A stretch of 64,000 nt of DNA from Alphaproteobacteria bacterium (GCA_028285305.1 JANQPV010000044.1:62001-126000); one strand, 5' to 3'. Shown: positions 42,665 through 51,431, numbered from the stretch's first letter. Translations and numbers: made by a program. Notes: generated by a model not told the origin, from the letters alone.

Positions 42665-43312
42665 ATGGCGCCGCGCGGAAAGACACGCGACCGGATTTTA
42701 GCCGCCAGCCTTCTGTTGTTTAACGAAGAAGGCGAGGCCAACATTTCGACGGTGGATGTTGCGAACGCCATCGAGATCAGTCCGGGCAATCTCTACTATC
42801 ACTTTCACGGTAAAGACGAAATCATCGAGGCGTTGTTCGACGCATTTGAAGTCGAGATCAAACAGGTTTTGCGCGCGCCCATCAAGAAACCGCTTGAGCT
42901 CGAGGACAACTGGATCTTCTTGTATATTATCTTTGAGGAGATCTACGACTTCCGATTTTTCTATCAGAATCTGGCTGACCTTTTGCACCGCTACGAGAAA
43001 TTGTCGAAGCGGTTCGCGCGGCTGCTGAAACTCAAAAGCGAGACTCTGTCGGCATTGCTGAAAGGCCTTTCGAAGCAGGGGTTCATCGAATTGAGCGACT
43101 CTGAGCTGGAGTTGTTCGCGGAACGCGCAACGATGCATGTCACCTATTGGCTCACCTATCAGAGCCTTTATGCACCTGGTGCTTCTGAGCGCGAGATCAT
43201 TCACCGGGGCGTTTATCAGTTGGTCTTGCAGATTATTCCTTATGTTGCCTCAGGACGCGATGACTTTCATTCGCTTATCGCAGCCTACTATGAGCAAGTT
43301 ACCGCAAAATAG
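42665..43312 (+). CDS. TetR-family regulator, PhaD-like
   Basis: The 215-residue protein has a TetR N-terminal helix-turn-helix with KTRDRILAASLLLFNEEG and the recognition region STVDVANAIEISPGNLYYHFHGKDEI. This is very close in pattern to Pseudomonas PhaD, the activator of the phasin operon phaI-phaF. The C-terminal ligand domain is helical and typical in length. It is 15 bp downstream of the PhaF-like gene. In Pseudomonas the order is phaC1-Z-C2-D and phaF-phaI, so the association of a PhaD-like gene with the phasins is conserved even though the synthases are missing here. It is probably responsive to an acyl-CoA. Confidence 0.85.
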   Translation: MAPRGKTRDRILAASLLLFNEEGEANISTVDVANAIEISPGNLYYHFHGKDEIIEALFDAFEVEIKQVLRAPIKKPLELEDNWIFLYIIFEEIYDFRFFYQNLADLLHRYEKLSKRFARLLKLKSETLSALLKGLSKQGFIELSDSELELFAERATMHVTYWLTYQSLYAPGASEREIIHRGVYQLVLQIIPYVASGRDDFHSLIAAYYEQVTAK

Positions 43313-43399
43313 TCCGGCGCTTTCGATTTGAGGCGACAGCGGGCGCTCTGTGTGTATGGTCTTGCCTCGAAAACGGAGCGGCAGGGAGCCAGTTGTCGA

Positions 43400-44188
43400 A
43401 TGACCTACACGACCATTACCTTCAGCATTGAGAACCAAGTTGCGGAAATCCAGCTCAATCGGCCTGATGCGGCCAACGCGATGAATCTCGAGTTGATGAA
43501 GGAGTTTGCCGAAGTCGCCCTAAAGTGCGACGAGTCGGAAGAGGTTCGCGCCGTTCTGATCAGCGGTGCTGGAAAGATGTTTTCCGCAGGCGGAGATCTA
43601 CAGTCGTTCGCTTCTGAGGGAGACAATTTGGCGCCGCTTCTTAAAGACATGACCATGTATTTGCACGCCGCCATTTCGCGGCTGTCGCGCATGGACGCCC
43701 CGCTTGTTGTGGCCGCGAACGGCATGTGCGCCGGCGCCGGTCTTAGCCTTGCGGCCGCAGGCGATATGGTCATTGCCGGGGAGTCCGCCGGCTTCGTGAT
43801 GGCGTACACCGCGGCTGGGCTGTCTCCCGATGGCAGCTCCACGTATTTTTTGCCGCGGCGGATCGGCGACCGGAGGACACGAGAATTGATGCTGACAAAC
43901 AGGCGCTTGTCTGCTGCTGAGGCGCTTGAGTGGGGTCTGGTAAACAAAGTCGTTCCCGATACTGACCTTATGGAAGAAGCGCGTAAGCTTGCAAGCCAGC
44001 TGGCGTCTGGTCCAACCAAGGCCTACGGTCAAGTCAAGGCTTTGCTGACTGCCAGTCTGGAAAATGGGCTTGAAACTCAGATGGAACTAGAGGCGCGGGG
44101 GATCGCCGCAATGAGCCATACGGACGATGCCAAAGAAGGCATCGATGCGTTTCTCAATAAGCGCAAGCCAGCATTTAAGGGAAAGTAG
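43400..44188 (+). CDS. Enoyl-CoA hydratase/isomerase family protein
   Basis: The 262-residue crotonase-fold protein has the N-terminal VAEIQLNRPDAANAMN, the oxyanion-hole region LISGAGKMFSAGGDL and GMCAGAGLSLAAAGD, and the DGSSTYFLPRRIGDRR helix. The AFL-type C-terminus GIDAFLNKRKPAFKGK is also present. In the second active-site position it has PDGSS where classical hydratases have a Glu (PGGGG-type), so it may be an isomerase or act on a different acyl group. ATG at 43400 was chosen because the fold begins at once. It follows the phasin cluster by 87 bp; a link to PHA monomer supply is plausible but unproven. Confidence 0.88.
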   Translation: MTYTTITFSIENQVAEIQLNRPDAANAMNLELMKEFAEVALKCDESEEVRAVLISGAGKMFSAGGDLQSFASEGDNLAPLLKDMTMYLHAAISRLSRMDAPLVVAANGMCAGAGLSLAAAGDMVIAGESAGFVMAYTAAGLSPDGSSTYFLPRRIGDRRTRELMLTNRRLSAAEALEWGLVNKVVPDTDLMEEARKLASQLASGPTKAYGQVKALLTASLENGLETQMELEARGIAAMSHTDDAKEGIDAFLNKRKPAFKGK

Positions 44189-44210
44189 CGGCTGGAACTC
44201 TCTGACTGTT

Positions 44211-44825
44211 CTATCTGAAAAACACGAACCAAACAGCGATCACGATTACGCCGAGTGCGAGGAGTTGAACACGGCGAGATCTGAGGGGTTTGAGCGCTGA
44301 GGCCCCAAATCTTGCGACCACGCCGGCGGTTACGAAGTATTGCAGTGACCGTCCCAACGTGCAGGCAATAAAGAAGAGCAGTAATGAGAATCCCGCTGCG
44401 CCGCAGGTGATTGAAACGACCAGGTAGGGAAAAGGTGTGGTGGAGGCGAGCATAATCCAGAAGACACCGGTTGCCCGGAATTGTTCTTTGGCGGTCTCGA
44501 ACGCACTTTCGATGTTGTAGAACTGAATGATCGGCATACCGATTGTGTCAAGCGCAATCGCACCGATGGCGTATCCGATCAATGCGCCAAGGACGGCACC
44601 TGCTATGGAGATAATGGCATAGATCCACCAACGCTGGGGGTGGGCGAGGCAGAGGGGCACCAAAATGGCTTCAGCAGGGAAGGGGAGGATAAAGCTGTTG
44701 AGCGTTGCGAGAAGGAAGAGCCAGGCGGGTGCCTGAGGGCTGTTCGCCAATCGCACCAGGCGGGACCTCCAATCGCCTCTAGATGGGGCGCTGTTTTCGG
44801 TATCCGCCATGATGTGTTGGACCAA
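44211..44825 (-). CDS. YqaA-family (VTT-domain) membrane protein
   Basis: The 204-residue protein is a small VTT/SNARE-associated-type membrane protein, as in YqaA and DedA relatives. It has the hydrophobic segments WLFLLATLNSFILPFPAEAI, a Gly-rich GAVLGALIGYAIGAIAL helix, WIMLASTTPFPYLVVSITC, and LLALGVIVIAVWFVFF at the C-terminus. The conserved PxP-like and GxxxG elements are present. The function of these proteins (lipid scrambling or flippase-like transport is proposed for DedA members) is not assignable here. It is followed by the convergent enoyl-CoA hydratase gene. Confidence 0.85.
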   Translation of the reverse strand: MVQHIMADTENSAPSRGDWRSRLVRLANSPQAPAWLFLLATLNSFILPFPAEAILVPLCLAHPQRWWIYAIISIAGAVLGALIGYAIGAIALDTIGMPIIQFYNIESAFETAKEQFRATGVFWIMLASTTPFPYLVVSITCGAAGFSLLLFFIACTLGRSLQYFVTAGVVARFGASALKPLRSRRVQLLALGVIVIAVWFVFFR

Positions 44826-44907
44826 TTAGATTTCGTTTAAGTCTTGTTGTCGCATCGCTTTGCATATGCGCACTACCGGCTGAAACTTTCGTAAAGAAAT
44901 GAACAAT

Positions 44908-45543
44908 TCAGCTCGGCGCCTCGGTTTCTGTGGGCCATTGTGTCTCTTGTGCACTTCTTCGTGCTCTCATGGTGGTGAGCCAACGACGCAAAGGCAGGAG
45001 GCGGCTGACGATCATGTCCCCTTCCGGGGTAAGCTCTACTGCGCGCAGAACGCCGTACATGAAGATGTCGGCAAGGCTGATTTCTGGGCCAGCTAGGTGG
45101 GTACGTTCTTCAAGGCGATTGCTGACAATCGTCATTTGATAAGCAATCGTTGGTAGTGCTTTCTCAATTAGGTCTTCTCTGGGCGTGCCCCCCATAAGCG
45201 GAACCACCAATCTCGGCAGAACGAGCCCGGTTTCGGTGATGGGGAACAGGTACTGGTTGGCGATGGATACCCATTGGGTCATCCGCGCGCGCAACACGGG
45301 ATCTTTGGGCTGTAAGGCGCCTTGGTTGTGGCAGTCGTCAATATACTGACAGATGGCTGTCGACTCGTAAAAGCTCTGTCCATCCAGCTCCACGGAGGGC
45401 GTTTTCATGAAGGGATGGCGTAACTGGTTTTCGCGAGAAGCTGCCTCGGTGGGGACGACTTGCCATGGAAGACCGGCCTCTGCCGCGACCATGGCGACGA
45501 TGCGGCCGTAGGTGGAGATCGTTGGGGCGTAGATCTTCAGCAT
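44908..45543 (-). CDS. Glutathione S-transferase family protein
   Basis: The 211-residue protein has the GST N-domain start MLKIYAPTISTYGRIVAMVA, the cis-Pro segment FMKTPSVELDGQ and the glutathione-contact ES pair in SFYESTAICQYID. The C-domain holds HLAGPEISLADIFMYGV. It lacks the CxxC of the other GST in this window; a Ser or Tyr near the N-terminus (residues 9-12) would be the catalytic residue. Its start lies 13 bp downstream of the stop of the gamma-carbonic anhydrase gene, so the two are co-directional and probably co-transcribed. The substrate is unknown. Confidence 0.88.
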   Translation of the reverse strand: MLKIYAPTISTYGRIVAMVAAEAGLPWQVVPTEAASRENQLRHPFMKTPSVELDGQSFYESTAICQYIDDCHNQGALQPKDPVLRARMTQWVSIANQYLFPITETGLVLPRLVVPLMGGTPREDLIEKALPTIAYQMTIVSNRLEERTHLAGPEISLADIFMYGVLRAVELTPEGDMIVSRLLPLRRWLTTMRARRSAQETQWPTETEAPS

Positions 45544-45556
45544 GAGGCGAACGGTG

Positions 45557-46102
45557 TTAAGTCTTGTTTCCGGACATCATGAAGGCAACGTCGTGGTCTG
45601 AGAATCTATCTATGCCCTTTGCAAAGTTCTGAGCATTGCGCAGATAGAAGCGGGCATTGATCAAGTTCGCCTCGCTGTTGTCCCGCTCGGCGACTTGTTT
45701 GGCCGGGACGCCGGCAATGACGGCATTATCCGGGAAAACCGCACCTTCACGCACGATCGCATGGCCCGCCACAATGCAGTTCGATCCGATCCTGCAGCCA
45801 TCCATCAACGTTGCGTTGATGCCGATCAAGCATTTGTCTCCGATTTCACAGCCGTGGAGCGTTGCATGATGGGTGATGGAGCAGTCGTCTCCGACGATGG
45901 TGGGTGCGCCGCCCTCATGAACCATTACAAAGTCTTGGATATTGGTCCGTGCGCCGATTCTGATTTCATACATCTCGGAGCGCATAGCCACGTTTATCCA
46001 AACCGACGCGTCCGGACCAATATAGACCTTGCCGTAAATGTAGGCCGACTCGTGAATAAACGCTGGGTTGTCGAGAGTAACGTTCGGACCGATATGCCCC
46101 AT
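45557..46102 (-). CDS. Gamma-carbonic anhydrase-family left-handed beta-helix protein
   Basis: The 181-residue protein is built of hexapeptide repeats forming a left-handed beta-helix (for example ASVWINVAMR, CEIGDKCLIGINATLMDG). The three metal-binding histidines of the gamma-class fold lie in MVHEGGAP and SITHHATLHG. Close relatives (YrdA, PaaY) act as thioesterases or weak carbonic anhydrases; activity here is not proven. The ATG at 46102 follows GAGGGGAG, which is also the 3' arm of an 8-bp hairpin (46109-46136). It is co-directional with a GST gene. Confidence 0.9.
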   Translation of the reverse strand: MGHIGPNVTLDNPAFIHESAYIYGKVYIGPDASVWINVAMRSEMYEIRIGARTNIQDFVMVHEGGAPTIVGDDCSITHHATLHGCEIGDKCLIGINATLMDGCRIGSNCIVAGHAIVREGAVFPDNAVIAGVPAKQVAERDNSEANLINARFYLRNAQNFAKGIDRFSDHDVAFMMSGNKT

Positions 46103-46108
46103 GGGAAG

Positions 46109-46136
46109 CTCCCCTCTGAATCAAGAACGAGGGGAG
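46109..46136 (-). promoter_or_regulatory. Hairpin containing the ribosome-binding site of the gamma-CA gene
   Basis: CTCCCCTC (46109-46116) and GAGGGGAG (46129-46136) form an 8-bp perfect stem with a 12-base loop. On the minus-strand message the 3' arm reads GAGGGGAG and lies exactly six bases before the ATG, so pairing would hide the Shine-Dalgarno. The structure also sits just after the upstream DJ-1/PfpI gene's stop. Confidence 0.55.
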
Positions 46137-46146
46137 TTTGTTCTCT

Positions 46147-46797
46147 TCAGCTGGCTTCGGCAAGACTGGAAAACAGGTCTTGCACTTGGGCTGTGAGTTC
46201 GGGGCCGGCTTTTTCAGGCGTACCGGTGTCGAACGGAGGTCCGGGATCATACTCGACGCCCAACTGGATCAGTTTGGCCATGTCTTCGCCTGCGAGTTCT
46301 GCGGCAAGGGTTAACCCGAAATCAATCCCTGCCGTGACGCCGCCGCCCGACAGCCGGTTTCGATCCCGCACGATGCGTTCGGCAACGGGTATGGCGCCAA
46401 ATTCTTCGAGCTGGTCCCTTAGCGCCCAATGGCAAGCGGATTTGTAGCCCTTGAGCAATCCCGCGGCCCCAAGTATAAGCGAGCCGCTGCAAACCGAAGT
46501 AACGTATTTGGCATTTTCCCCTTGGCGTTTGACAAAGCTCAGCATCTCGGCGTCGTCCATTATGGCAAACTGACCGAAACCGCCGGGAATGCAAATCACG
46601 TCAAGATCCGGGCACGTGTCGAACGTGTCCGTCGGGTTTATTGAAAACCCCGCATCGGTTGGGATCGGGTCGAGAGTTTTCCATATCATATGAATCTTCG
46701 CGCCGGGTACCAAGCTCAACACTTGGGCGGGGCCGGTCGCATCCAGTTGGGTGACGTTGGGATACATCAAAAAGCCGATATGCAATTCGTCAGTCAT
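46147..46797 (-). CDS. DJ-1/PfpI family protein
   Basis: The 216-residue protein has the class I glutamine-amidotransferase-like fold. It begins LHIGFLMYPNVTQLDATGPAQ. The nucleophile cysteine is in the elbow VTSVCSGSLILGAAGLL, and the C-terminal part contains GGGVTAGIDFGLTLAAEL. This arrangement is like isonitrile hydratase and other transcription-independent PfpI enzymes. I see no AraC-type helix-turn-helix, so it is not a GlxA-type regulator. The ATG at 46797 has AAAGGAG upstream. The substrate is unknown. Confidence 0.88.
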   Translation of the reverse strand: MTDELHIGFLMYPNVTQLDATGPAQVLSLVPGAKIHMIWKTLDPIPTDAGFSINPTDTFDTCPDLDVICIPGGFGQFAIMDDAEMLSFVKRQGENAKYVTSVCSGSLILGAAGLLKGYKSACHWALRDQLEEFGAIPVAERIVRDRNRLSGGGVTAGIDFGLTLAAELAGEDMAKLIQLGVEYDPGPPFDTGTPEKAGPELTAQVQDLFSSLAEAS

Positions 46798-46980
46798 GGT
46801 CGTCTCCTTTTGGGTTACTCTAACGAACGCCGGCATGTGCGGAAATGACAAAGACCCCTCGTTCGGCGCCACCGGATTAGGGGCATGTCGTCTTATGAAC
46901 GACTTGCAAATTCAACCAAAACCCATATAACCCTCGGCTTCACGGGTGGTCCGGCCTGAACGGCATGCCGCGGCCGCTTT

Positions 46981-47030
46981 TACATACACACACATACATA
47001 CCCACAAACGGCGGTAAGCCGTTGTCAGGA
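46981..47030 (+). promoter_or_regulatory. rpmI leader: CA-rich tract and stem-loop
   Basis: A TACATACACACACATACATA low-complexity tract is followed by a stem-loop AACGGC-GGTAA-GCCGTT (47007-47023) directly before the AGGAG ribosome-binding site of rpmI. In other bacteria ribosomal protein L20 represses its own operon by binding such leader structures. That this one is bound is an inference. Confidence 0.4.
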
Positions 47031-47037
47031 GAAGAAA

Positions 47038-47238
47038 ATGCCGAAGCTTAAGACCAAAAGCGGTGTCAAAAAGCGCTTCAAGGTGACCGCAAAGGGGCGC
47101 ATCAAGGTTGCTCAGGCCGGAAAACGGCACGGAATGATCAAACGTTCGCCCAAGCAAATCCGAAACCTCAGAGGCACGAAGGTTCTCTCCGCTCCGGATG
47201 AGAAGATCATCAAACTCTATCTGCCGTACGCTCGCTAG
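47038..47238 (+). CDS. rpmI: 50S ribosomal protein L35
   Basis: The 66-residue product begins [20 protein letters not shown] and contains [18 protein letters not shown], both invariant features of L35. It is small, basic and lacks any targeting sequence. The ATG has AGGAGAAG five bases upstream. rplT follows 32 bp later, the universal rpmI-rplT order. infC, usually the first gene of this operon in gammaproteobacteria, is 15 kb away in this genome. Confidence 0.97.
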   Translation: MPKLKTKSGVKKRFKVTAKGRIKVAQAGKRHGMIKRSPKQIRNLRGTKVLSAPDEKIIKLYLPYAR

Positions 47239-47270
47239 TTTCCAAGCAGCTTAAGAAGAGGAATTGAATT

Positions 47271-47624
47271 ATGTCTCGTGTCAAAAGAGGCGTAACCACC
47301 CACGCCCGTCATCGCAAAGTCATAAAGGCCGCTAAGGGCTATTACGGGCGGCGCAAGAATACGTTTCGGACCGCGAACCAAGCTGTCGAAAAAGCGGGCC
47401 AGTATGCTTATCGTGATAGAAAGGTCCGCAAGCGGTCTTTTCGGCGATTGTGGATTACGCGGATCAATGCCGCTGTGCGCGAGCATGGCATGACATACGC
47501 TTCTTTCATCAACGGCCTGACGAAGGCGGGGATTGAGGTGGATCGCAAAGTTCTGTCCGATCTGGCTATTCGCGAACCAGATGCGTTTAAAGCGATTGTC
47601 GATAAGGCACGTGCGGCCGCTTAA
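47271..47624 (+). CDS. rplT: 50S ribosomal protein L20
   Basis: The 117-residue protein starts [20 protein letters not shown] and includes [20 protein letters not shown] and the [13 protein letters not shown] segment, all hallmarks of L20. The basic N-terminal extension binds 23S rRNA early in 50S assembly. The ATG is preceded by AAGAGG. It is co-transcribed with rpmI. Length matches the family and there is nothing unusual in it. Confidence 0.97.
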   Translation: MSRVKRGVTTHARHRKVIKAAKGYYGRRKNTFRTANQAVEKAGQYAYRDRKVRKRSFRRLWITRINAAVREHGMTYASFINGLTKAGIEVDRKVLSDLAIREPDAFKAIVDKARAAA

Positions 47625-47701
47625 TCGCGCTTCCCAGTCTTGACGCACAAGGCGACACACCCCACTCTAGCAGTTCTGAGCGTTGAGTGTGGGATCACAG
47701 A

Positions 47702-48820
47702 GTGAGCGCTTTACGAGAGATTGTGATTGGTGTTGGTGTCGCTTTTGCGCTGGTGCTCGGTGTTGCCTATTTCATATTCCGCCAAGACCTCTATGAGTAT
47801 TCAATCAATCCACGAAAGCCGTTCGCTGTCGAACAACGCAATGATGTTCCCAACTACGAAGACCTAGAGCAATGGGCAGCTTGGCCGGAAGAGGATCCGG
47901 CCGCAAAGCCGCTTGATGTGTTCTACATTCATACAACCACTTATTTTTCGAATGACAGTTGGAATGGCAGATTAAACGGCAGAGCGCGCCAGAAGGTCGA
48001 GCAGATCCTTTTGCCTGGACAGGCTTCGATCTTTGATCCACTGGCCCACATCTATGCTCCCCTTTACCGGCAAGCGACACTTTATGCTTTCTTTACACGG
48101 AGCTTGGACAGCTCCCGGGCAAGGGCGTTGGCATATGGCGATATTGCTCTGGCTTTTGAGACCTTTTTGAGCGCACGCGAGGTTGAACGCCCGTTTGTCA
48201 TTGTGGGGCATGGCCAGGGGGCTTTTCACGGTATCCGGTTGATTATGGATTATGTTGAAAACTCCTCCATTCAGGATTATTTCGTGGTGGCCTATCTTGC
48301 CGGATCTCCCGTCCCGGTGAGTTTGTTTCGACGCGGTCTCGAAACAATTCGCCCCTGTACGCGCCCGGACGAAATCGGCTGTGTTGCGTCTTGGAATGTG
48401 TTTTTTGACGGGGACGAGCCCGGAGAATTCCTGAAGCACTCGCTCTATTGGCGAGATGCGGAGTTGCTGCCCGGCGAAACCGAAGAGATCCTTTGCGTCA
48501 ATCCGCTAACTTGGTCAGCGGACGGGCGAGTGGCCAATGCGAGTGAAAACAAGGGTTCGGTCCCCCTCACTAAGCGGGCGTCACAGCAAATCAAACCCAT
48601 CACGAATACGGTTGGGGCCCAATGCCAAAATGGTATCCTGTTTACGGATCGCCCTCGCTTTCGATCGCTCAGGCGCGCGCCATTTGAGGGAGATCGTGCC
48701 CATCATTTTGCCGACTTTAATCTGTTCTATGAGAATGTGCGAGAGAACGTGGCGACACGGCTTGCCGCTTTCGATGCTCAGTCAGCCGAACGGTCCTTGT
48801 CCTCAGAAGTTCTCGATTAG
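47702..48820 (+). CDS. DUF3089 alpha/beta-hydrolase-like protein lacking the serine nucleophile
   Basis: The ~372-residue protein has an N-terminal membrane anchor (VIGVGVAFALVLGVAYFIF, residues ~8-26). The DUF3089 domain follows, with DVFYIHTTTYFSNDSWNG and HIYAPLYRQATLYAFF. The elbow that usually reads GHSQG in this family is GHGQG here (residues 169-173), the codon at 48212-48214 being GGC. The catalytic serine is therefore replaced by glycine. The C-terminal region contains ADFNLFYENVRENV. I start it at GTG 47702; another GTG at 47687 is possible. It is probably a periplasm-facing binding protein and not an esterase, unless another residue takes over. It overlaps the next, convergent gene by four bases. 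Confidence 0.85.
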   Translation: MSALREIVIGVGVAFALVLGVAYFIFRQDLYEYSINPRKPFAVEQRNDVPNYEDLEQWAAWPEEDPAAKPLDVFYIHTTTYFSNDSWNGRLNGRARQKVEQILLPGQASIFDPLAHIYAPLYRQATLYAFFTRSLDSSRARALAYGDIALAFETFLSAREVERPFVIVGHGQGAFHGIRLIMDYVENSSIQDYFVVAYLAGSPVPVSLFRRGLETIRPCTRPDEIGCVASWNVFFDGDEPGEFLKHSLYWRDAELLPGETEEILCVNPLTWSADGRVANASENKGSVPLTKRASQQIKPITNTVGAQCQNGILFTDRPRFRSLRRAPFEGDRAHHFADFNLFYENVRENVATRLAAFDAQSAERSLSSEVLD

Positions 48821-50250
48821 TCGGCTTTTGGGGCTGCCTGCGTTGAGAGGCCCTTCACGAGTTCGAAAAACTCGTCCACGACATCGGGATGCACAGGGTT
48901 AGGTGTCAAGCCGACTTTCTTTGCCACCGCCTCCTGATTGTATAGAAATTCCCGCATGACGTCTTCGGAATATTCAGCCAACGGCAGAGCGAAGCCACCT
49001 TGGCCTTGTGCGGTGAGAGCGTCCAAATGATAGGCGCGTCCGCCGAACCCATCAACTTGATGACAATAAATGCATTTGCCTTCGGACTTGAGCACATTGC
49101 GAATGGGCTCTGGATAGGGCGCTAGTCTTGATAAAGGATCTTCCCTGGAAAAGGAAATCCCGCCCAGATGGAGAAGAGAAGTCATCAAGGGCGGAACCGC
49201 CAGTTCGGGCGGTGGTGCCGTCTTAAAACTGAGGAAGGGCCCCAGTGGTTGCGCAGACAGGTTCTGTACCTCATCACGCCAACTGTACATGAGCTTGGTT
49301 TGGTAAAACCAAACAAAATGATACATATTGGACTGGTCATCCAAGCCCACAACGATTTCGGGCCCGAACGGGGCGTAGGTGTCGAGGTCCATAAAGAACA
49401 CTTGCCCGAGGCGGTTCTTGAGAATGGCATACCGGGCGCCGGGAGCCATGTGGTCTCGGTAGGCATACAAATCGAAGGCTGTGTAGCTTTTGAACTCCCA
49501 TTGTTTGAGCTGCCAAGGCTCGTACCTGTAGTGAAACCTAAACATGCTCTTTACATTATGGAGTGCAGTTCCCTGTTTGATGTACGCGGGGTCCGCCAGA
49601 AGTTTTTTATTGTTTGGGGGCAAGTGAGGCCATACGGTCTGCGCCGTCAGCAAAGCGAGCATTTGCTCTGAGTAAGGAGCGTATCCAGCAAAATAGAGCA
49701 GGGTCTCAAAAGCGACATCCCCAATGTCGGGGCCCGTTATTTGCCCGTTTTCAAGAAAGACAAGAGTGGCATCCCCAGTTGCTGAGCGGGCGGCAGATAC
49801 CCGCTTGCGCGCCTCCAATATGTAGGCGCCGGGATCCGTTTGTTCGACCAAGTGGACCAACTTTGAAGCGGACGGATCAATCGCGGCCGGTATGTGAGCG
49901 CTTTCGGACCCGAATGTTACGATCGCACTTACCGGGGTATCTTTTCTGTTTCGCGATAACAGTTGTCCGAGCGTCTGGTCATAATCTCCTCTGAGGACCA
50001 GCAGGGGTGCGTCGGGCGTATCAATGTTCATTAGGAGGTCGGATACGCACTCAACGTCGGAGGGTGCGCACTCGTCGTGACGAACGAGGAATTTTTCTTC
50101 TTCCCATCGGGAGCGATCTTGGTTTGACAAATGTCCAATCCAGACCACCGTTCCCAATGGTGCTTGTGTGACGGCGGAGGACTGGGCAAACCCGTTACAC
50201 GGCCAAAGAAACAGGCTCAGCAAGACAGATAAACGAAGTAACGAAAGCAT
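48817..50250 (-). CDS. Secreted protein with C-terminal mono-haem cytochrome c motif
   Basis: The 477-residue protein has a signal peptide (LLRLSVLLSLFLWPCNGFA|QS). A long N-terminal part of about 370 residues follows that I cannot place in a known family. The C-terminal ~90 residues look like a small cytochrome c, with the haem motif CIYCH at 393-397 and a downstream methionine in DVMREFLYN that could be the sixth haem ligand. Residues 255-355 contain LGQVFFMDLDTYAPFGPEI and AQPLGPFLSF and look beta-rich. It is probably a periplasmic redox protein, with the large domain as a possible substrate- or partner-binding module. It is divergent from pheS, with 104 bp between the starts. Confidence 0.78.
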   Translation of the reverse strand: MLSLLRLSVLLSLFLWPCNGFAQSSAVTQAPLGTVVWIGHLSNQDRSRWEEEKFLVRHDECAPSDVECVSDLLMNIDTPDAPLLVLRGDYDQTLGQLLSRNRKDTPVSAIVTFGSESAHIPAAIDPSASKLVHLVEQTDPGAYILEARKRVSAARSATGDATLVFLENGQITGPDIGDVAFETLLYFAGYAPYSEQMLALLTAQTVWPHLPPNNKKLLADPAYIKQGTALHNVKSMFRFHYRYEPWQLKQWEFKSYTAFDLYAYRDHMAPGARYAILKNRLGQVFFMDLDTYAPFGPEIVVGLDDQSNMYHFVWFYQTKLMYSWRDEVQNLSAQPLGPFLSFKTAPPPELAVPPLMTSLLHLGGISFSREDPLSRLAPYPEPIRNVLKSEGKCIYCHQVDGFGGRAYHLDALTAQGQGGFALPLAEYSEDVMREFLYNQEAVAKKVGLTPNPVHPDVVDEFFELVKGLSTQAAPKAD

Positions 50251-50354
50251 AACCGATCGACCGTCAAATGGTGAATAACCCCCAGATTGCCTCTATTGAT
50301 CTTGGTGAAACAACATGAGACAAGCAGCGCTCACTAAACGCTGACCGTAAAAGT

Positions 50355-51431
50355 ATGGAAGACATTTTAGAACTCGAAAAGGACATTTTGGACCAAATCG
50401 ACGCGGCCTCGGAGGAGAAGGCGCTTGAAGACGTGCGCATTGCGGCTCTCGGTAAGAAGGGCGCTGTGAGCGCTTTGCTCAAGGGCTTGGGGTCGATGGA
50501 TCCTGCGGAACGCAAGGAATGGGGACCAAAACTGAACGGTCTTAAGACCAGGCTGACAGATGCGATTGAGGTGCGCAAGGGCGACCTTCATAGAGCAAGC
50601 ATCAATAAACGTCTTGAGACAGAGAAAATTGATATCACCTTGCCGGTCCGAGCGGAGGCGGAAGGACGAATTCATCCGATTACGCAAGTCTTCGAGGAAA
50701 TTTTGGCAATTTTCAATGATATGGGATTTGTGGTGGAAGAAGGGCCCGACATTGAAGACGACTTTCATAACTTTGCGGCGCTGAACTTTCCTGAAGGTCA
50801 TCCTGCGCGCGAGCTTCATGACACGTTCTTCTTTGAAGCGGATGAGGTGGGCGATCAAAAGCTGCTCAGGACACATACGAGCCCGGTTCAAATCCGTACA
50901 ATGATGAGCCAAAAGCCACCATTGCGGATTATTGTACCGGGGCGGACGTTTCGTTGCGACTCGGACCAAACGCACACACCCATGTTTCACCAGGTCGAAG
51001 GTCTGGTGATCGACCAAGAAACGCATATGGGCCATCTGAAGTGGTGCCTCGAAGAGTTCGCGAAGGCGTTCTTTGAGGTGGAGACGATCAAATCGCGATT
51101 TCGTCCCCACTTTTTTCCATTTACCGAACCTTCTGCCGAAATGGACATCGGATATAAGCGCGTTGGCGACGAGATCCACATCGGTGAGGGGGATGACTGG
51201 ATGGAGATTTTGGGGTGCGGAATGGTCCATCCCAATGTTCTGCGCAATGTGGGATTGGATCCGGACGTTTATCAAGGGTTTGCCTTCGGACTTGGAGTCG
51301 ACCGGTTGGCGATGCTGAAATATGGCATTCCGGATCTCAGAGACTTTTTCGCTTCTGATGTTCGGTGGTTGCAGCACTATGGGTTTGCGCCTCTCGACAT
51401 GCCCAATCTTGCCACCGCGCTCAGTTGGTAG
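50355..51431 (+). CDS. pheS: Phenylalanine-tRNA ligase, alpha subunit
   Basis: PheS is the catalytic subunit of the class II phenylalanyl-tRNA synthetase (alpha2-beta2), which charges tRNA-Phe. The 358-residue protein has an N-terminal coiled-coil arm that contacts tRNA. The class II motif 2 region is [20 protein letters not shown] and the motif 3 region is [20 protein letters not shown]. Its length is normal. pheT follows 41 bp downstream. It is divergent from the cytochrome-containing gene, with no RBS irregularity noticed. Confidence 0.97.
   Translation: MEDILELEKDILDQIDAASEEKALEDVRIAALGKKGAVSALLKGLGSMDPAERKEWGPKLNGLKTRLTDAIEVRKGDLHRASINKRLETEKIDITLPVRAEAEGRIHPITQVFEEILAIFNDMGFVVEEGPDIEDDFHNFAALNFPEGHPARELHDTFFFEADEVGDQKLLRTHTSPVQIRTMMSQKPPLRIIVPGRTFRCDSDQTHTPMFHQVEGLVIDQETHMGHLKWCLEEFAKAFFEVETIKSRFRPHFFPFTEPSAEMDIGYKRVGDEIHIGEGDDWMEILGCGMVHPNVLRNVGLDPDVYQGFAFGLGVDRLAMLKYGIPDLRDFFASDVRWLQHYGFAPLDMPNLATALSW

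Noticed and set aside
46981-47003. ACATACACACAC-type repeats as a CRISPR or satellite array
   Set aside because: The tract is only about 23 bp long, without spacers, and is better explained as a low-complexity leader of rpmI.
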